Part shown: in pieces, positions 9,674 to 19,564 of the stretch
Position numbering within the stretch: position 1 is the stretch's first letter
Layout of the letters: every line of letters begins with the position of its first letter
Source: Phycisphaerae bacterium
GTDB taxonomy: Bacteria; Planctomycetota; Phycisphaerae; Phycisphaerales; Phycisphaeraceae
Direction of reading: 5' to 3'
Assembly: GCA_030426385.1 (NCBI GenBank)
Contig: JAUHYI010000030.1
Coordinates: forward strand, 1-51,328
DNA length: 51,328 nt
Program-made: the position numbers and the translations under genes
The notes under the pieces: model-generated
Database searches by the model: none
Told to the model about the DNA's origin: nothing
The model's input: only the letters and a program-made list of their open reading frames with translations

Positions 9674-9845
9674 TCGCTAGTATTGGTTTCGAGCAAGTGG
9701 ATATGTTGTAAGTATGGCGTCAGGGCCCCACGCCCAGCCCAAGAGCGGTATTTCGGCTTTTGATGGTTGCAGTGAGCGTGTGGATTGCCTAGTTTTCAAT
9801 CATCGGATTGAATTGTGCCACGATTAATCACTCGCACGCGCCATC

Positions 9846-9861
9846 TGGCACGAAACTTGCA
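9846..9861 (+). promoter_or_regulatory. Sigma-54 (RpoN) promoter
   Basis: TGGCACGAAACTTGCA matches the sigma-54 consensus at all key positions: the -24 GG at 9847-9848 and the -12 GC at 9859-9860, separated by exactly 10 nt. Transcription would start near 9872 and run through a structured leader into the cold-shock gene at 10162. The activator binding site was not identified. Confidence 0.7.
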
Positions 9862-9902
9862 CATAGATAGGGGTGCGTCCCCCACCGAGATGCTCATTCG
9901 GC

Positions 9903-9932
9903 TGGCGATGATGTCGCAAAACATCATCGCCA
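9903..9932 (+). other. Perfect 12 bp hairpin in the leader of the cold-shock gene
   Basis: TGGCGATGATGT and ACATCATCGCCA form a 12 bp stem with a CGCAAA loop about 30 nt after the predicted sigma-54 transcription start. There is no T-run, so it is not a terminator. It could stabilise the leader or act as a regulatory structure. It lies in a 488 bp region (9674-10161) without a gene. Confidence 0.55.
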
Positions 9933-10061
9933 ACACAATGGGCATACGCGGGTAACCGCCGATGCGGCAAACTACCGTCTAAAATGGCTTAATCGCTGTT
10001 TGGGGCGTTAAGGATTGCCCGCCGGTTATCCTAAACGGGTCTGACGCACGAGGGTGGTTGT

Positions 10062-10097
10062 CTGGCAATTGTTGCCAGGTGGCCGTTTGGGCTTTTA
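10062..10097 (+). other. Hairpin with downstream T-rich stretch before the cold-shock gene
   Basis: CTGGCAA and TTGCCAG form a 7 bp stem with a 3 nt loop, followed after about 12 nt by GGCTTTTATTT. The T-run is too far away for a standard intrinsic terminator. It may be part of the folded 5' UTR of the cold-shock gene or a weak attenuator. Confidence 0.35.
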
Positions 10098-10161
10098 TTT
10101 AATGAGCGGACATTGCTTTCGTGCCCAGAAATTCAGCAATGTGCTCACAGGAGATGTAATC

Positions 10162-10497
10162 ATGCCTATTCGTGGACAAGTTAAATGGTTTGATCCGAAA
10201 AAAGGTTTCGGTTTTATTGTCGGCCCCGAGGACCAGGACGTGTTCGTCCATTTCAGTCAGATTCAAGGCGACGGGTTCCGTCTGCTGCGTGACGGCGAAA
10301 CGGTCGACTACGAATTGGTCGAAGGCGACAAAGGCTTCCAGGCCCGCGAGGTCAATCGCACCGAAACATCAACCTACAGCAACAGCATGAAAACAGCCGT
10401 TAGCGTGGACGATGACGACCTCGACGACGCTGATGAAGATGGCGACACCGAAGACGTCGGGACAGAAAGCCAGGCGTACACGCACGAAATCGATTGA
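10162..10497 (+). CDS. Cold-shock-domain protein with acidic tail
   Basis: An OB-fold, single-strand nucleic-acid-binding protein, probably an RNA chaperone. Residues 1-66 are the cold-shock domain with RNP1 (KGFGFIV, 14-20) and RNP2 (VFVHFS, 27-32). Residues 80-111 form an acidic tail ([20 protein letters not shown]) that plain CspA proteins lack. The ATG at 10162 is chosen because AGGAGA lies just upstream and the domain begins directly there; the frame itself extends back to 10054. The leader is about 290 nt if transcription starts at the sigma-54 promoter, in line with the long leaders of cold-shock genes. Confidence 0.93.
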   Translation: MPIRGQVKWFDPKKGFGFIVGPEDQDVFVHFSQIQGDGFRLLRDGETVDYELVEGDKGFQAREVNRTETSTYSNSMKTAVSVDDDDLDDADEDGDTEDVGTESQAYTHEID

Positions 10498-10717
10498 TTG
10501 TTCTTGCCGCAAGCAAGCCCCCCCAGATGCGCCCCCACACGCGACCCCATGCGTTGGTGCAATTGTGCGACCGCAATGATTCGCGGCCTTCGTCATGCCG
10601 CGCATACGGCGAACGCTTAAGCCGTGATGGCCAGAAAACGGCCAAGTGGCAACTCAACAATGTCACACGGGCATGTGTTGCGCCTAGGGTCGGACCCGGA
10701 GCAACCGAAATCCAGCA

Positions 10718-11809
10718 TCACACATTAAACAGGAAGTGGCACACGTCGCTGTCCTGCATGACGTAGTCCTTGCCTTCGGTGCGCATCTTACCTGCTTCGC
10801 GAATAGCCTTTTCGGTTTTGTGTTGATCCAGATCGTCAACACTGTACACCTCAACGCGAATGAATCCGCGTTCGAAATCGGTATGGATCACACCCGCCGC
10901 CTGCGGACCGGTCGCACCGATCGGAATGGTCCACGCCCGGACTTCTTTTTCGCCTGCGGTGAAATAACTCTGGTAGCCAAGCAACTGATAAGCTGCACGA
11001 GCCAACGATGCCAACGCAGGTTCTTCCAACCCCACCCCATCGAGCATTTCCTGCCGATCCGCGTCGTCCAACTCAGCCAGTTCACTTTCCAGTTTGGCAC
11101 ACACCGGCACGACCAGCCCACCCTCAGCCTCGGCACGCTCTCGCACGCGCATGGGCAACTCGCTCTCGCCTAGCAGATCATCCTCCGCCACATTGGCCAC
11201 GTACAACACTTTCTTCGCGGTGATCAGCCCCAGGCTGCGCAGCACATACTGTTCATCAGGCGTATCAAACGACAACCCTCGAATCGGCTTGCCCTCATTG
11301 AGAAGCGGCAAACATTTTTCCAACACGCTCACGCGCAGCTTGGATTCTTTATCGCCGCTCTTGGCCTGACGTTTGGCTTTGTCCAGGGTATTTTCAACAA
11401 CCTGCAAATCGGCCAGAATCAATTCCGTGTCGATGATTTCAATATCGCGAATCGGATCGACGCTACCATCGACGTGAACAATATCGTCGTCCTCAAAACA
11501 ACGCACCACATGCACGATCGCATCGACCTCGCGGATGTGCGACAGGAATTTATTGCCCAGGCCTTCGCCGGTGCTCGCCCCCTTGACGATGCCAGCAATG
11601 TCAACCAGTCGCAACACAGCCGGGATGACCTTTTGCGTTTTGATGTGATTTTGAATCCGTTGCAACCGTGGGTCGGGCACAGGAACGACGCCGACATTGG
11701 GCTCGATCGTGCAGAACGGGTAATTCTCACTGGGAATGCCAGCCGAGGTCAGCGCATTAAATAGCGTGCTCTTGCCGACGTTTGGTAATCCGACGATGCC
11801 TGCTTCCAT
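10718..11809 (-). CDS. ychF: Redox-regulated ATPase YchF (Obg-family)
   Basis: A P-loop protein of the TRAFAC class that prefers ATP over GTP and binds ribosomes. The 363-residue product starts [20 protein letters not shown] (G1 loop) and has the switch region [11 protein letters not shown]. It reads NVAED where GTPases have NKxD, which is the known reason for ATP preference. A C-terminal TGS domain ([20 protein letters not shown]) ends in the typical DVCHFLFNV. The longer frame up to 12037 overlaps the divergent gyrA start and lacks homology, so the ATG at 11809 is used. Confidence 0.97.
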   Translation of the reverse strand: MEAGIVGLPNVGKSTLFNALTSAGIPSENYPFCTIEPNVGVVPVPDPRLQRIQNHIKTQKVIPAVLRLVDIAGIVKGASTGEGLGNKFLSHIREVDAIVHVVRCFEDDDIVHVDGSVDPIRDIEIIDTELILADLQVVENTLDKAKRQAKSGDKESKLRVSVLEKCLPLLNEGKPIRGLSFDTPDEQYVLRSLGLITAKKVLYVANVAEDDLLGESELPMRVRERAEAEGGLVVPVCAKLESELAELDDADRQEMLDGVGLEEPALASLARAAYQLLGYQSYFTAGEKEVRAWTIPIGATGPQAAGVIHTDFERGFIRVEVYSVDDLDQHKTEKAIREAGKMRTEGKDYVMQDSDVCHFLFNV

Positions 11810-12005
11810 AGGGTGGACATGATAGCGAACTGGCTGATTCGTGCCGACGGCCGATGGGAATTTATGGCCGAACCGTCGGCAGCCGATCGCCTTGATGCCA
11901 CCGGTCGACAGGCAAGCAAACATCGGTGAAATCGGGTAAAATGCAGGCTTGCCAAGCGGGTAGTCTCGCAGGCGTTTTTCCCTGAAAAAATAGTGGTTTT
12001 TCCAT

Positions 12006-14816
12006 ATGTCCGAAGAAAATAATCCCGGCGAACCCAACGCAGATCAGCCTCCCCATACCCCCCCTACTTCCCCCGACTCATCCGACGGTCCCGGGACAGC
12101 CGCAGCCATTGGTGGCCAAGTAGTCGAACTGGCGATCGAACGGGAACTGGCCGACAGCTATCTGACCTATGCCATGTCGACCATCGTCGACCGGGCCCTG
12201 CCTGACGTACGCGATGGACTCAAACCCTCATTACGCCGCATTCTGGTGGCGATGAATGACCTCAACCTGCGCCCAGGGGCCAAACATCGTAAGTGTGCCA
12301 AGATCGTCGGTGACACCACCGGCAACTATCACCCACACGGCGACCAGTCGGTCTACGCCGCATTGGTGGGCATGGCTCAGCCCTGGCGTATGCGACATAC
12401 GTTGGTTGACCCGCAGGGCAATTTTGGTTCGGTCGATCCTGACCCCCCTGCCGCGATGCGTTACACCGAAGCACGCATGGCCGCACCGGCGTCAGAAATG
12501 CTCGAGGACCTCAAGCTCGACACCGTCGACTGGCAGGAAAACTACGACGGCACACGTCAGGAACCCAAAATCCTGCCGGGCAAATTTCCCAACCTGTTGG
12601 TCAACGGCGGCATCGGCATTGCCGTGGGTATGGCCACGAGTTTGCCGCCGCACAATCTGGGCGAAATCTGTAACGCAATTCTGGCCCACTTGGATAATCC
12701 GGAAATCACGCCTGCCGAGCTGATGGAAATTGTGCCCGGCCCGGACTTCCCAACTGGTGGCATCATCAAGGGACGCCGTGGCATTGCTGAAGCGCAAATG
12801 ACCGGCCGAGGCCGAGTCAGCGTGCGTGCCAAAATTCATCACGAGGAATCCAAAAACAACAGGCAACGTCTGGTCATCACCGAATTGCCGTTCCAGGTTT
12901 CTAAAAACGACAGCGTGATTCACAAGGTCGTCGAGGCTCGCAAACTCGATCGCATTGCTGACATCGCCGACATTGTGGATGAATCGAGCAACCGCCGTGG
13001 GATGCGTGTGGTGATCGAACTCAAACGTGGTGCCGACCCGAACGTGGTTGAAAACCAGTTGTATCGATTAACACCGCTGCAATCGACATTCAGCATTATC
13101 AACATTGCATTGGTGAATGGTCAGCCGCGCACACTGACGCTCAAGGAAATGATCGGCCTGTATATCGAACACCGCGTCGATGTGATTCGTCGACGGACCG
13201 CGTATCGATTGCGTGAAGCGCAACAAGAAGCGCATCGGATCGAAGGCTTGATTTATGCGGTGTGTGATATCGATGAAGTGATCCGCCTGATCCGTGAGAG
13301 CCGCACGCGTGACGAAGCGATTGAAAAATTGACGCGACGCGGTTTCCGCATTCCAGCCGATCATGCCTACGCCCCGCAAATCCCCGAACGATTCAAAAAG
13401 CAGTCTGCGGAAAACGACGTGCTATTGAGCCGTGCCCAGGCCGAAGCGATTGGCCGATTGCAATTGATCCAATTGGTGGGTCTGGCCATTGAAAGTCTGG
13501 TCGCTGACTACGCCAAGCTGTTGGCCGAAATCGAAGGCTACGAAGAAATTCTGGCCAGTCATGAAAAAGTTCGCGAGTTGATTCGCACCGATATCGAAGA
13601 CATGCGCACCAAGTATGCCAACCCACGCCGCACCCTGATCGAGGATGCGGTGGGTGATTTCGATCTTGGTGATTTGACGCCCGAACAGAATGTGGTCGTG
13701 ACAATCACGCACAGCGGTTACGTGAAACGCCTGCCCGCCGAAGAATATCGCACGCAAGGCCGAGGCGGTCGCGGTGTGATCGGTGCGGACATGAAAGACG
13801 ACGATTTCACCGAGCATCTATTCGTGGCCAGCACGCACGATGATCTGTTGTGCTTCACCAACACCGGCCGCGTATTCAAAATCAAGGTGTACGAAATCCC
13901 TGAAGCAACGCGAACCAGCCGTGGCCGTGCGATGGTTAATCTGGTCGCTTTGCAGCCGGGCGAACGCATCTGCACATTTATGCCGATTGATGATTTCGAA
14001 CGCGACGAAGCGTTCTTGTTGTTCGCCACATCCAGCGGTCTGGTTAAACGCACCGCCCTGAAAAATTACCACAACATCAATCGCTCAGGCATCATTGCTT
14101 TAAACCTGCGCGACGGCGATACACTTGTCGGCGTCACATGGACCGATGGCTCCAGCCATATCCTCTTGGGCACTGCATCGGGCATGGCCATTCGTTTCAA
14201 CGAAGACGACGCGCGTCCGATGGGGCGAAACGCCAGTGGTGTTAAAGGCATCGACTTGAAAGACGATGACAAGGTCGTCGGCCTGGTACGCGTCCAGCCG
14301 GATGACAAACGCGACCTGCTGACGGTGACGGCTAACGGTTACGGCAAGCGCACGCCGTTGGATGAATACCTGGTCCATTCCGAAGACGGCTCCAGGCGTT
14401 GCCAGAATCGCGGCGGCAAAGGTCGCCGTGATATCGTCGCCAACAAACGCAACGGCGATGTGGTCGGCCTATTGGCTATTGAAGCAAGCAACGGCCTGAT
14501 GCTGATTTCCAGCGGTGGCATGATTGTGCGTATCCACGTTGGCGATGTACGACAAACCGGCCGCGGCACTCAAGGCGTGCGCGTGATCAATCTGCAAAAA
14601 GAAGATTCACTGTCATCGATTGCCCGCGTGATGGAAGACGAAGCAGCCGAAGCCGAAGTCGCAGTCGCAGCCGCAACGGAAAATGCCCAACAGGATGCGG
14701 AGGTTGCCCCGAACTCCGGCACACCTGACGATCAAGCAGATCATGCGGCCGAAAACTCGGACGAAAACTCAGACAAAAACTCGGACAATGATCAGGGAGA
14801 CAACAATGCCGATTGA
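12006..14816 (+). CDS. gyrA: DNA gyrase subunit A
   Basis: Type IIA topoisomerase breakage-reunion subunit. The 936-residue product has the winged-helix/tower domain with catalytic Tyr153 in AAMRYTEAR, the coiled coil, and a six-bladed C-terminal beta-pinwheel. A GyrA box (QGRGGRGV) separates it from ParC. Residues 112-118 read GDQSVYA, so the positions matching E. coli Ser83 and Asp87 are Gln114 and Ala118, which is unusual for the quinolone pocket. Residues 1-35 are Pro/Ser-rich and the last ~60 acidic and Asn/Asp-rich. gyrB is not nearby. The stop overlaps the start of the STAS gene by 11 bp. Confidence 0.98.
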   Translation: MSEENNPGEPNADQPPHTPPTSPDSSDGPGTAAAIGGQVVELAIERELADSYLTYAMSTIVDRALPDVRDGLKPSLRRILVAMNDLNLRPGAKHRKCAKIVGDTTGNYHPHGDQSVYAALVGMAQPWRMRHTLVDPQGNFGSVDPDPPAAMRYTEARMAAPASEMLEDLKLDTVDWQENYDGTRQEPKILPGKFPNLLVNGGIGIAVGMATSLPPHNLGEICNAILAHLDNPEITPAELMEIVPGPDFPTGGIIKGRRGIAEAQMTGRGRVSVRAKIHHEESKNNRQRLVITELPFQVSKNDSVIHKVVEARKLDRIADIADIVDESSNRRGMRVVIELKRGADPNVVENQLYRLTPLQSTFSIINIALVNGQPRTLTLKEMIGLYIEHRVDVIRRRTAYRLREAQQEAHRIEGLIYAVCDIDEVIRLIRESRTRDEAIEKLTRRGFRIPADHAYAPQIPERFKKQSAENDVLLSRAQAEAIGRLQLIQLVGLAIESLVADYAKLLAEIEGYEEILASHEKVRELIRTDIEDMRTKYANPRRTLIEDAVGDFDLGDLTPEQNVVVTITHSGYVKRLPAEEYRTQGRGGRGVIGADMKDDDFTEHLFVASTHDDLLCFTNTGRVFKIKVYEIPEATRTSRGRAMVNLVALQPGERICTFMPIDDFERDEAFLLFATSSGLVKRTALKNYHNINRSGIIALNLRDGDTLVGVTWTDGSSHILLGTASGMAIRFNEDDARPMGRNASGVKGIDLKDDDKVVGLVRVQPDDKRDLLTVTANGYGKRTPLDEYLVHSEDGSRRCQNRGGKGRRDIVANKRNGDVVGLLAIEASNGLMLISSGGMIVRIHVGDVRQTGRGTQGVRVINLQKEDSLSSIARVMEDEAAEAEVAVAAATENAQQDAEVAPNSGTPDDQADHAAENSDENSDKNSDNDQGDNNAD

Positions 14817-15174
14817 GGTCTGGTCCGAATCGATCTGGCTGATCAAGCTTAGCAATGAGCCAGCTCTGTCGGAAGATTTAACCGCCGCCGCCGAACGGAT
14901 TTCCTCGGGCGATCAACGGCCCGACCTGATCCTCGATTGCACTGCCCTCGAACAGATCAACAGTACCAACCTATCGCAATTATTACGTTTGCGCAAAATG
15001 GCCATCGATCGGGATTCTCGCTTACGCTTGGTTTCAATCCCTGATTCGATCTGGGCTGTGTTCCTGACCACAGGCCTGGACAAAGTGTTTTACTTTGAAG
15101 CCGATGTCGCCACCGCCTTAGCCGCGCTGCAGATAACCCCACGGGATGAAAATGGAACCTCCCGCGACGGTTGA
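14806..15174 (+). CDS. STAS-domain protein (anti-anti-sigma-factor-like)
   Basis: The 122-residue product fits a single STAS domain: a beta-strand LILDCTALEQ (41-50) followed by INSTNLSQLLRLRKMA, where Ser53 aligns with the phosphorylatable Ser of SpoIIAA-type proteins. The preceding Asp is Asn here, so phosphorylation is not certain. The ATG at 14806 lies inside the end of gyrA (11 bp overlap), which implies coupled translation. A partner kinase or anti-sigma factor is not visible in the window, so its target is unknown. Confidence 0.75.
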   Translation: MPIEVWSESIWLIKLSNEPALSEDLTAAAERISSGDQRPDLILDCTALEQINSTNLSQLLRLRKMAIDRDSRLRLVSIPDSIWAVFLTTGLDKVFYFEADVATALAALQITPRDENGTSRDG

Positions 15175-15338
15175 AATATCAGCCGGACTCAAGTACGATG
15201 CCCGGCTCGACAATGATGGTGTATCGCCCCGCTGTTCGCCAGAAGCCGTTCACGAAAGCCCCAGGCCAAGTGACCACGCACCGCGCTCAGCCAGTACCGC
15301 GAACATCAAGACATAAAATGATCGCCCGCCGATTATCG

Positions 15339-15413
15339 CGGGGTGTAGCGCAGCTTGGTTAGCGCGCCTGACTGGGGGTCAGGAGGTCGGAGGTTCGAAT
15401 CCTCTCACCCCGA
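15339..15413 (+). tRNA. tRNA-Pro(GGG)
   Basis: A 75 nt cloverleaf with a 7 bp acceptor stem (CGGGGTG / CACCCCG), a D stem GCGC/GCGC, and an anticodon stem CCTGA/TCAGG. The 7 nt anticodon loop CTGGGGG places GGG at positions 34-36, and the T stem GGAGG/CCTCT has the loop TTCGAAT. The discriminator base is A. The CCA end is not encoded. A T-rich run follows at once and may terminate the transcript. Confidence 0.97.
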
Positions 15414-15547
15414 TTCATTTTTTTGTGCCACATGCTTTTGTTGACGATGCGTCGCCTGATGTGTTGTTGATAAACACTCAATGCAAGATGTGTGTTAAGA
15501 GAATCCCAGAGAGAATGTGGGGGGAGTAATGTGGGGGGTTGGGGGGA

Positions 15548-17134
15548 TCACAGGCTTTTCAGGTATTCGATGACGGCCAGTCGGTCGGTCGTTGACAGAG
15601 GGTCGCCGAATTGGTGGCCCGTGTTGCGGTAACCGGGAACGTGAGTGCGATAGGTTCGCGTATCGCGGGCGGGTTTGCCGGTACTGCCTGATTCATCCAT
15701 AGTTTCCACCACAGTGAATTTCAGGCCGACGTTTTTGTAATCGTATGACGCATTGTCACGTCGCCACGCGTTTGGACGGGTGGTACTTTCCAAAAGCGCC
15801 GCTAACGTGGGCACTGAACCGTTGTGCAAATAGGGAGCGGTAGCCCAGACGCCGTCAAGAGGTGGAGCGATGTAGCCGAGCTGCGGTTCGAGTCGCGAGC
15901 CATGTGGCCCGGAGGCAAACCAACTGTCGTTGTAAGCCTGCACATATTCGGGATACACCGAGGCCGTCGAATGCGCCAGCGCCGGATCCGTGCCAATCAC
16001 ATCAAGGGGAATCACACGATTGGGATAGGTCGGCTCTTGGCCATACGTGCCGTGACAACTGGCACAATTTTTCTCAAAAATCAATTGGCCTTGTGAGGCT
16101 AACGCAGCATCAATCGCGCGTGGATAAACCGGCGCTTCGATGGTTCTCAGGTATGCGTACACATCCACGAACTGACGATCAATCGCCGCGGCTTCGGTGG
16201 TATCGGTGAGCGTCACCAGACTCGAAGCCATCATCGTGCGTGCGAAATCACCTCGACCTGAGGCATTGTAAAACATGGCATGTTTTTTCTTGAGCAGCCA
16301 CCACGCAGGCACATCGCTGGGAATGGTAGACGTTCGCAATGACTCAGGAATTCTCGCGTGATCGGTCCACTGCAAGGTCGCCGGATCGCGATGCGAGGCC
16401 AACAAAAACGCCAATTTATCTGCAGGATTAGCCCCACGCACTTCCGTTTTAATATAGGGAGCCACCGCCAACATCGTGTCACGGAAACGTTGATAGTCCT
16501 TGCGTTGTGGTGAATTCCGACCGTAACGCAACGCGATAGCCGCATCGGTAACGCTAGCAACCACGCCATAGTCACGCGTAAAATCAACACGAGCATTGCC
16601 CAACCCCATGATGAACTGACCATCAAGCGTGTCCGCATGACATTGCAAACAATTCGCCACCACGATCGGCAAGCCGTGATCACTATTGACGACTGTAAAA
16701 TCAAATGGAATGGTCGCGTTAACGCCTTGACGATCGAGCACATTGCGTTCGCGTTCGGGCACCACGGATTGAAACATTTCCAGCGGTGCGCCACTGGTCA
16801 GATAGTTACCATAGATTAGATAATCGCGGCCGCGCTGCGGGTCACCATCCATACGTTGAGGCGAGGGCATGACCACCGTGCGGCGATGAGGCGTGGCCTG
16901 CTTACCCACGCAAGAAACCATCCACCCAACCATCAACAACGCACCCACTAAAGCGAGTGCCATCATGAACGGCTGTCGGTGCGAAGCTTCTGCAGCATTA
17001 CGATTGCCACCACCACTACCGGCAATATCGCACACGGTGTTGCCGACCAAACAGCAATGGTTATCGGCCGATACTTTTGCGCGGCGCGAATGGTTTTGAA
17101 TCACAATGTTACAAGCCTCATAAAATTCCACCAT
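15548..17134 (-). CDS. Diheme c-type cytochrome (RoxA/MauG/CcP-like)
   Basis: A periplasmic or membrane-anchored diheme protein. Two heme c motifs are visible, CLQCH in the middle and CASCH in the C-terminal half, with GTYGQEPTYPNRVIPLD after the second. GVWATAPYLHNGSVPTLAAL is typical of the RoxA/MauG/cytochrome-peroxidase superfamily. A hydrophobic stretch (MMALALVGALLMVGWMVSC, from residue 57) ends in a possible lipobox, so the true start may be the Met codon at 16966 and the mature protein a lipoprotein. The substrate cannot be told. It is transcribed away from the glycan cluster and has no partner next to it. Confidence 0.82.
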   Translation of the reverse strand: MVEFYEACNIVIQNHSRRAKVSADNHCCLVGNTVCDIAGSGGGNRNAAEASHRQPFMMALALVGALLMVGWMVSCVGKQATPHRRTVVMPSPQRMDGDPQRGRDYLIYGNYLTSGAPLEMFQSVVPERERNVLDRQGVNATIPFDFTVVNSDHGLPIVVANCLQCHADTLDGQFIMGLGNARVDFTRDYGVVASVTDAAIALRYGRNSPQRKDYQRFRDTMLAVAPYIKTEVRGANPADKLAFLLASHRDPATLQWTDHARIPESLRTSTIPSDVPAWWLLKKKHAMFYNASGRGDFARTMMASSLVTLTDTTEAAAIDRQFVDVYAYLRTIEAPVYPRAIDAALASQGQLIFEKNCASCHGTYGQEPTYPNRVIPLDVIGTDPALAHSTASVYPEYVQAYNDSWFASGPHGSRLEPQLGYIAPPLDGVWATAPYLHNGSVPTLAALLESTTRPNAWRRDNASYDYKNVGLKFTVVETMDESGSTGKPARDTRTYRTHVPGYRNTGHQFGDPLSTTDRLAVIEYLKSL

Positions 17135-17380
17135 TCCCAGGGTGGATTAATTCCGTTGATCGCGGCCAATGATACCCCCCCGCGTCATCATAGCAAGCGA
17201 TTTTACCCGCTCGCGAAGGCCGATAACTCGATACTGGCGTAAAACTACCCTGTTTTTAGCCGTATCAAGCAATGTTGGTATCGAGTCTATGTCGATCCTG
17301 CCGATGATGAGGTGTGTACCGATTACAACGACTATTGGGGTGGCTATGACAGTCGTCAGCGAGTATTGGCAACGATTATC

Positions 17381-18661
17381 ATGACGCACCACGCAATACG
17401 TATAGAAGGTTTGAGTAAGCGATTTCGTCTGGGCCAACAAGGCCGCGGCGTTAGTTCGTTGCGCGAAGCGATCACCGCGGGGGTTCGTTCAATCGTAGGA
17501 ACCACGCGAGATAAAAACGATAAGGCGAGCCGTGATTTATGGGCATTGCGCGGGTTGAGTTGTGACATTCCTGCGGGCCAGGCGGTCGGCGTGATCGGAC
17601 ATAACGGGGCCGGCAAAAGCACGTTGTTGAAAGTGCTGTCCGAAATCACCAGCCCCACCGAGGGACGCGTGGAAGTCACCGGGCGACTCGCCAGCCTCTT
17701 GGAAGTTGGCACCGGATTTCATCCCGAATTAACCGGCCGAGAAAATATCTACCTGAACGGGGCTATCCTCGGGATGACCCGGCGCGAAATCAGCAGCAAG
17801 TTTGATGACATTGTGGCATTCGCAGAGGTTGATCGTTTTCTGGATACGCCGGTCAAGCGTTACAGCAGTGGGATGTACACGCGATTAGCATTTGCCGTCG
17901 CAGCGCATTTGGAACCTGACATTCTGGTGGTCGATGAAGTTTTGGCCGTCGGTGATGCTGCGTTCCAGAAAAAATGTCTGGGCAAGATGAGCGACGTGGC
18001 CCACGAAGGTCGAACAGTGTTGTTTGTCAGTCACAACATGGGTGCCATCCGCTCGCTGTGTGATCGAGCGATCCTGCTCGAGCGTGGCAAACTGATGGCA
18101 GACGGCACGCCAGACGAAGTGATCGATGCTTATCTGGATGCTGGTGCGAACGATACCGAACATGACGGCGAACTGTTTTTCGATGGCGAACAACGACCGG
18201 GCGATGACCAACTACGCCTGACGCAATTACGATTGCTAGGGCCGTCGGGGCGTCCGCAATCAGCGTTTACAGTAACAGCGCCGATACAAATTGAGATTGG
18301 CTACGAGGTCTTGCGCCCCATTCGTGGCATGCGGGTGAATCTGCAATTGCTAACCCATGACGGACAGATCGCGTTTACCACATGCGATCAGGATGCCCAG
18401 ATCAGCGAAATGCCGGTGGGCGAATATCGCAGTGTGTGTACGGTGCCAAGCGGGTTGTTGAATCTCGGTGCGTATTGCGTGTCAATCAGTGCGGGAATTC
18501 CCGGGGTCAAACGATTTTTAGCTGAACCGCAAAAAATGTCATTCGTCACGACCGGTGCGAGCAACGGCGGATCAAGTTTTCCCGAAGCATGGCCTGGCGT
18601 GGTATGTCCGGCATTGTCGTGGCAAGTGGAATCAAACAAACCCATGGTGATGGCAGGTTGA
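17381..18661 (+). CDS. ABC transporter ATP-binding protein for polysaccharide export (Wzt-like)
   Basis: The 426-residue product is an ABC ATPase with Walker A GHNGAGKST (73-81), signature YSSGMYTRLAF (near 161) and Walker B ILVVDEVLAVGD (near 180). The family-specific RLASLLEVGTGFHPELTGRE follows Walker A. The C-terminal ~170 residues resemble the Wzt carbohydrate-binding domain that selects finished O-polysaccharide chains. It is the first gene of the glycan cluster. The matching permease (Wzm-like) is absent from the window. The frame opens at 17312, but the ATG at 17381 begins the conserved domain. Confidence 0.93.
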   Translation: MTHHAIRIEGLSKRFRLGQQGRGVSSLREAITAGVRSIVGTTRDKNDKASRDLWALRGLSCDIPAGQAVGVIGHNGAGKSTLLKVLSEITSPTEGRVEVTGRLASLLEVGTGFHPELTGRENIYLNGAILGMTRREISSKFDDIVAFAEVDRFLDTPVKRYSSGMYTRLAFAVAAHLEPDILVVDEVLAVGDAAFQKKCLGKMSDVAHEGRTVLFVSHNMGAIRSLCDRAILLERGKLMADGTPDEVIDAYLDAGANDTEHDGELFFDGEQRPGDDQLRLTQLRLLGPSGRPQSAFTVTAPIQIEIGYEVLRPIRGMRVNLQLLTHDGQIAFTTCDQDAQISEMPVGEYRSVCTVPSGLLNLGAYCVSISAGIPGVKRFLAEPQKMSFVTTGASNGGSSFPEAWPGVVCPALSWQVESNKPMVMAG

Positions 18662-18675
18662 ACGGAGTCAAAGCG

Positions 18676-19500
18676 ATGAAATGGATTAGCAACATCAACA
18701 CATCAATCGCGCAGGCGCGCCGTGGCATTCGTCACGATGACACATTTATCGTGTCCTATCCGAAATCCGGCGGCAGTTGGTTTTATACATTGGTTGCCAA
18801 TGCGATTTACGCCCAGCCGGGTGAATCACTGGATCAGTTTGCATCAGCGAACTATATCCCGGACATCAACGACGAATATTTTTCGGGCGCCTCGTTACGG
18901 CATGTCGGTCATGATCGCAAGCACGGCCGCTTCATGTTCGTACACGCACCAGCCACACCACTATTCAATAAAACATTGCTGGTGGTGCGGGATGTTCGTG
19001 ATGTGATGGTGTCTTACTACCACTGGCGAAAAATGAAGCACGCGGATTTCAAACAGTCGTTTGAAGAATTTGTATTGTCCAATGATGCGTGGCCATGCGC
19101 ATGGGATGATTTTGTCAATGGTTGGCTCGATGGAAAACAGACCCCCTGCCACGTCGTGCGTTACGAAGACCTTTTGAAGAACACAACCAGCGAGCTACAT
19201 CACGCATTAGCTGCAGTTGGTTATGAAGTGGCCCTGAGTCAGGTAGAACAAGCCGTCGAATCGTCACGGTTTGATCGCATGCGAAAAGCCGAGCGCCACA
19301 ACGCGGAATATATGAAAACGAAAACAGACAAGGATCGAAATTTTGTGCGTCGCGGTCAGGCCGGTGGTTGGCAGGATGAATTGGCCCACGATATCGCCGA
19401 AAAATTAACCGAGCGATACAGCCAAACCTTGACACGACTGGGGTACGAACTAGAACCCAGTCAATCACAACAGAACACCACCAACATTCAAGCGGCATAA
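18676..19500 (+). CDS. Sulfotransferase
   Basis: Transfers sulfate from PAPS to a hydroxyl or amino group, here probably on a sugar given the neighbours. The 274-residue product has the 5'-phosphosulfate loop YPKSGGSWF (28-36), the 3'-phosphate motif RDVRDVMVSYYHW (103-115), and a C-terminal RRGQAGGWQDEL that matches the RKGxxGDWK signature. GGAG lies 8 nt before the ATG at 18676; the longer frame lies inside the ABC gene. The tail is Gln/Asn/Thr-rich and ends NIQAA. Confidence 0.9.
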   Translation: MKWISNINTSIAQARRGIRHDDTFIVSYPKSGGSWFYTLVANAIYAQPGESLDQFASANYIPDINDEYFSGASLRHVGHDRKHGRFMFVHAPATPLFNKTLLVVRDVRDVMVSYYHWRKMKHADFKQSFEEFVLSNDAWPCAWDDFVNGWLDGKQTPCHVVRYEDLLKNTTSELHHALAAVGYEVALSQVEQAVESSRFDRMRKAERHNAEYMKTKTDKDRNFVRRGQAGGWQDELAHDIAEKLTERYSQTLTRLGYELEPSQSQQNTTNIQAA

Positions 19501-19524
19501 CACCTGCATTATCAACGAATCAAG

Positions 19525-19539
19525 CCACGTAACACGTGG
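19525..19539. promoter_or_regulatory. Palindrome between sulfotransferase and oxidoreductase genes
   Basis: CCACGT-AAC-ACGTGG is a perfect 6+3+6 inverted repeat in the 64 bp gap ahead of the oxidoreductase start. It could be an operator for an internal promoter. No matching copy was noticed elsewhere in the cluster, so this remains weak. Confidence 0.25.
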
Positions 19540-19564
19540 TGTGGAGATAGGAGCGATCGTCACG

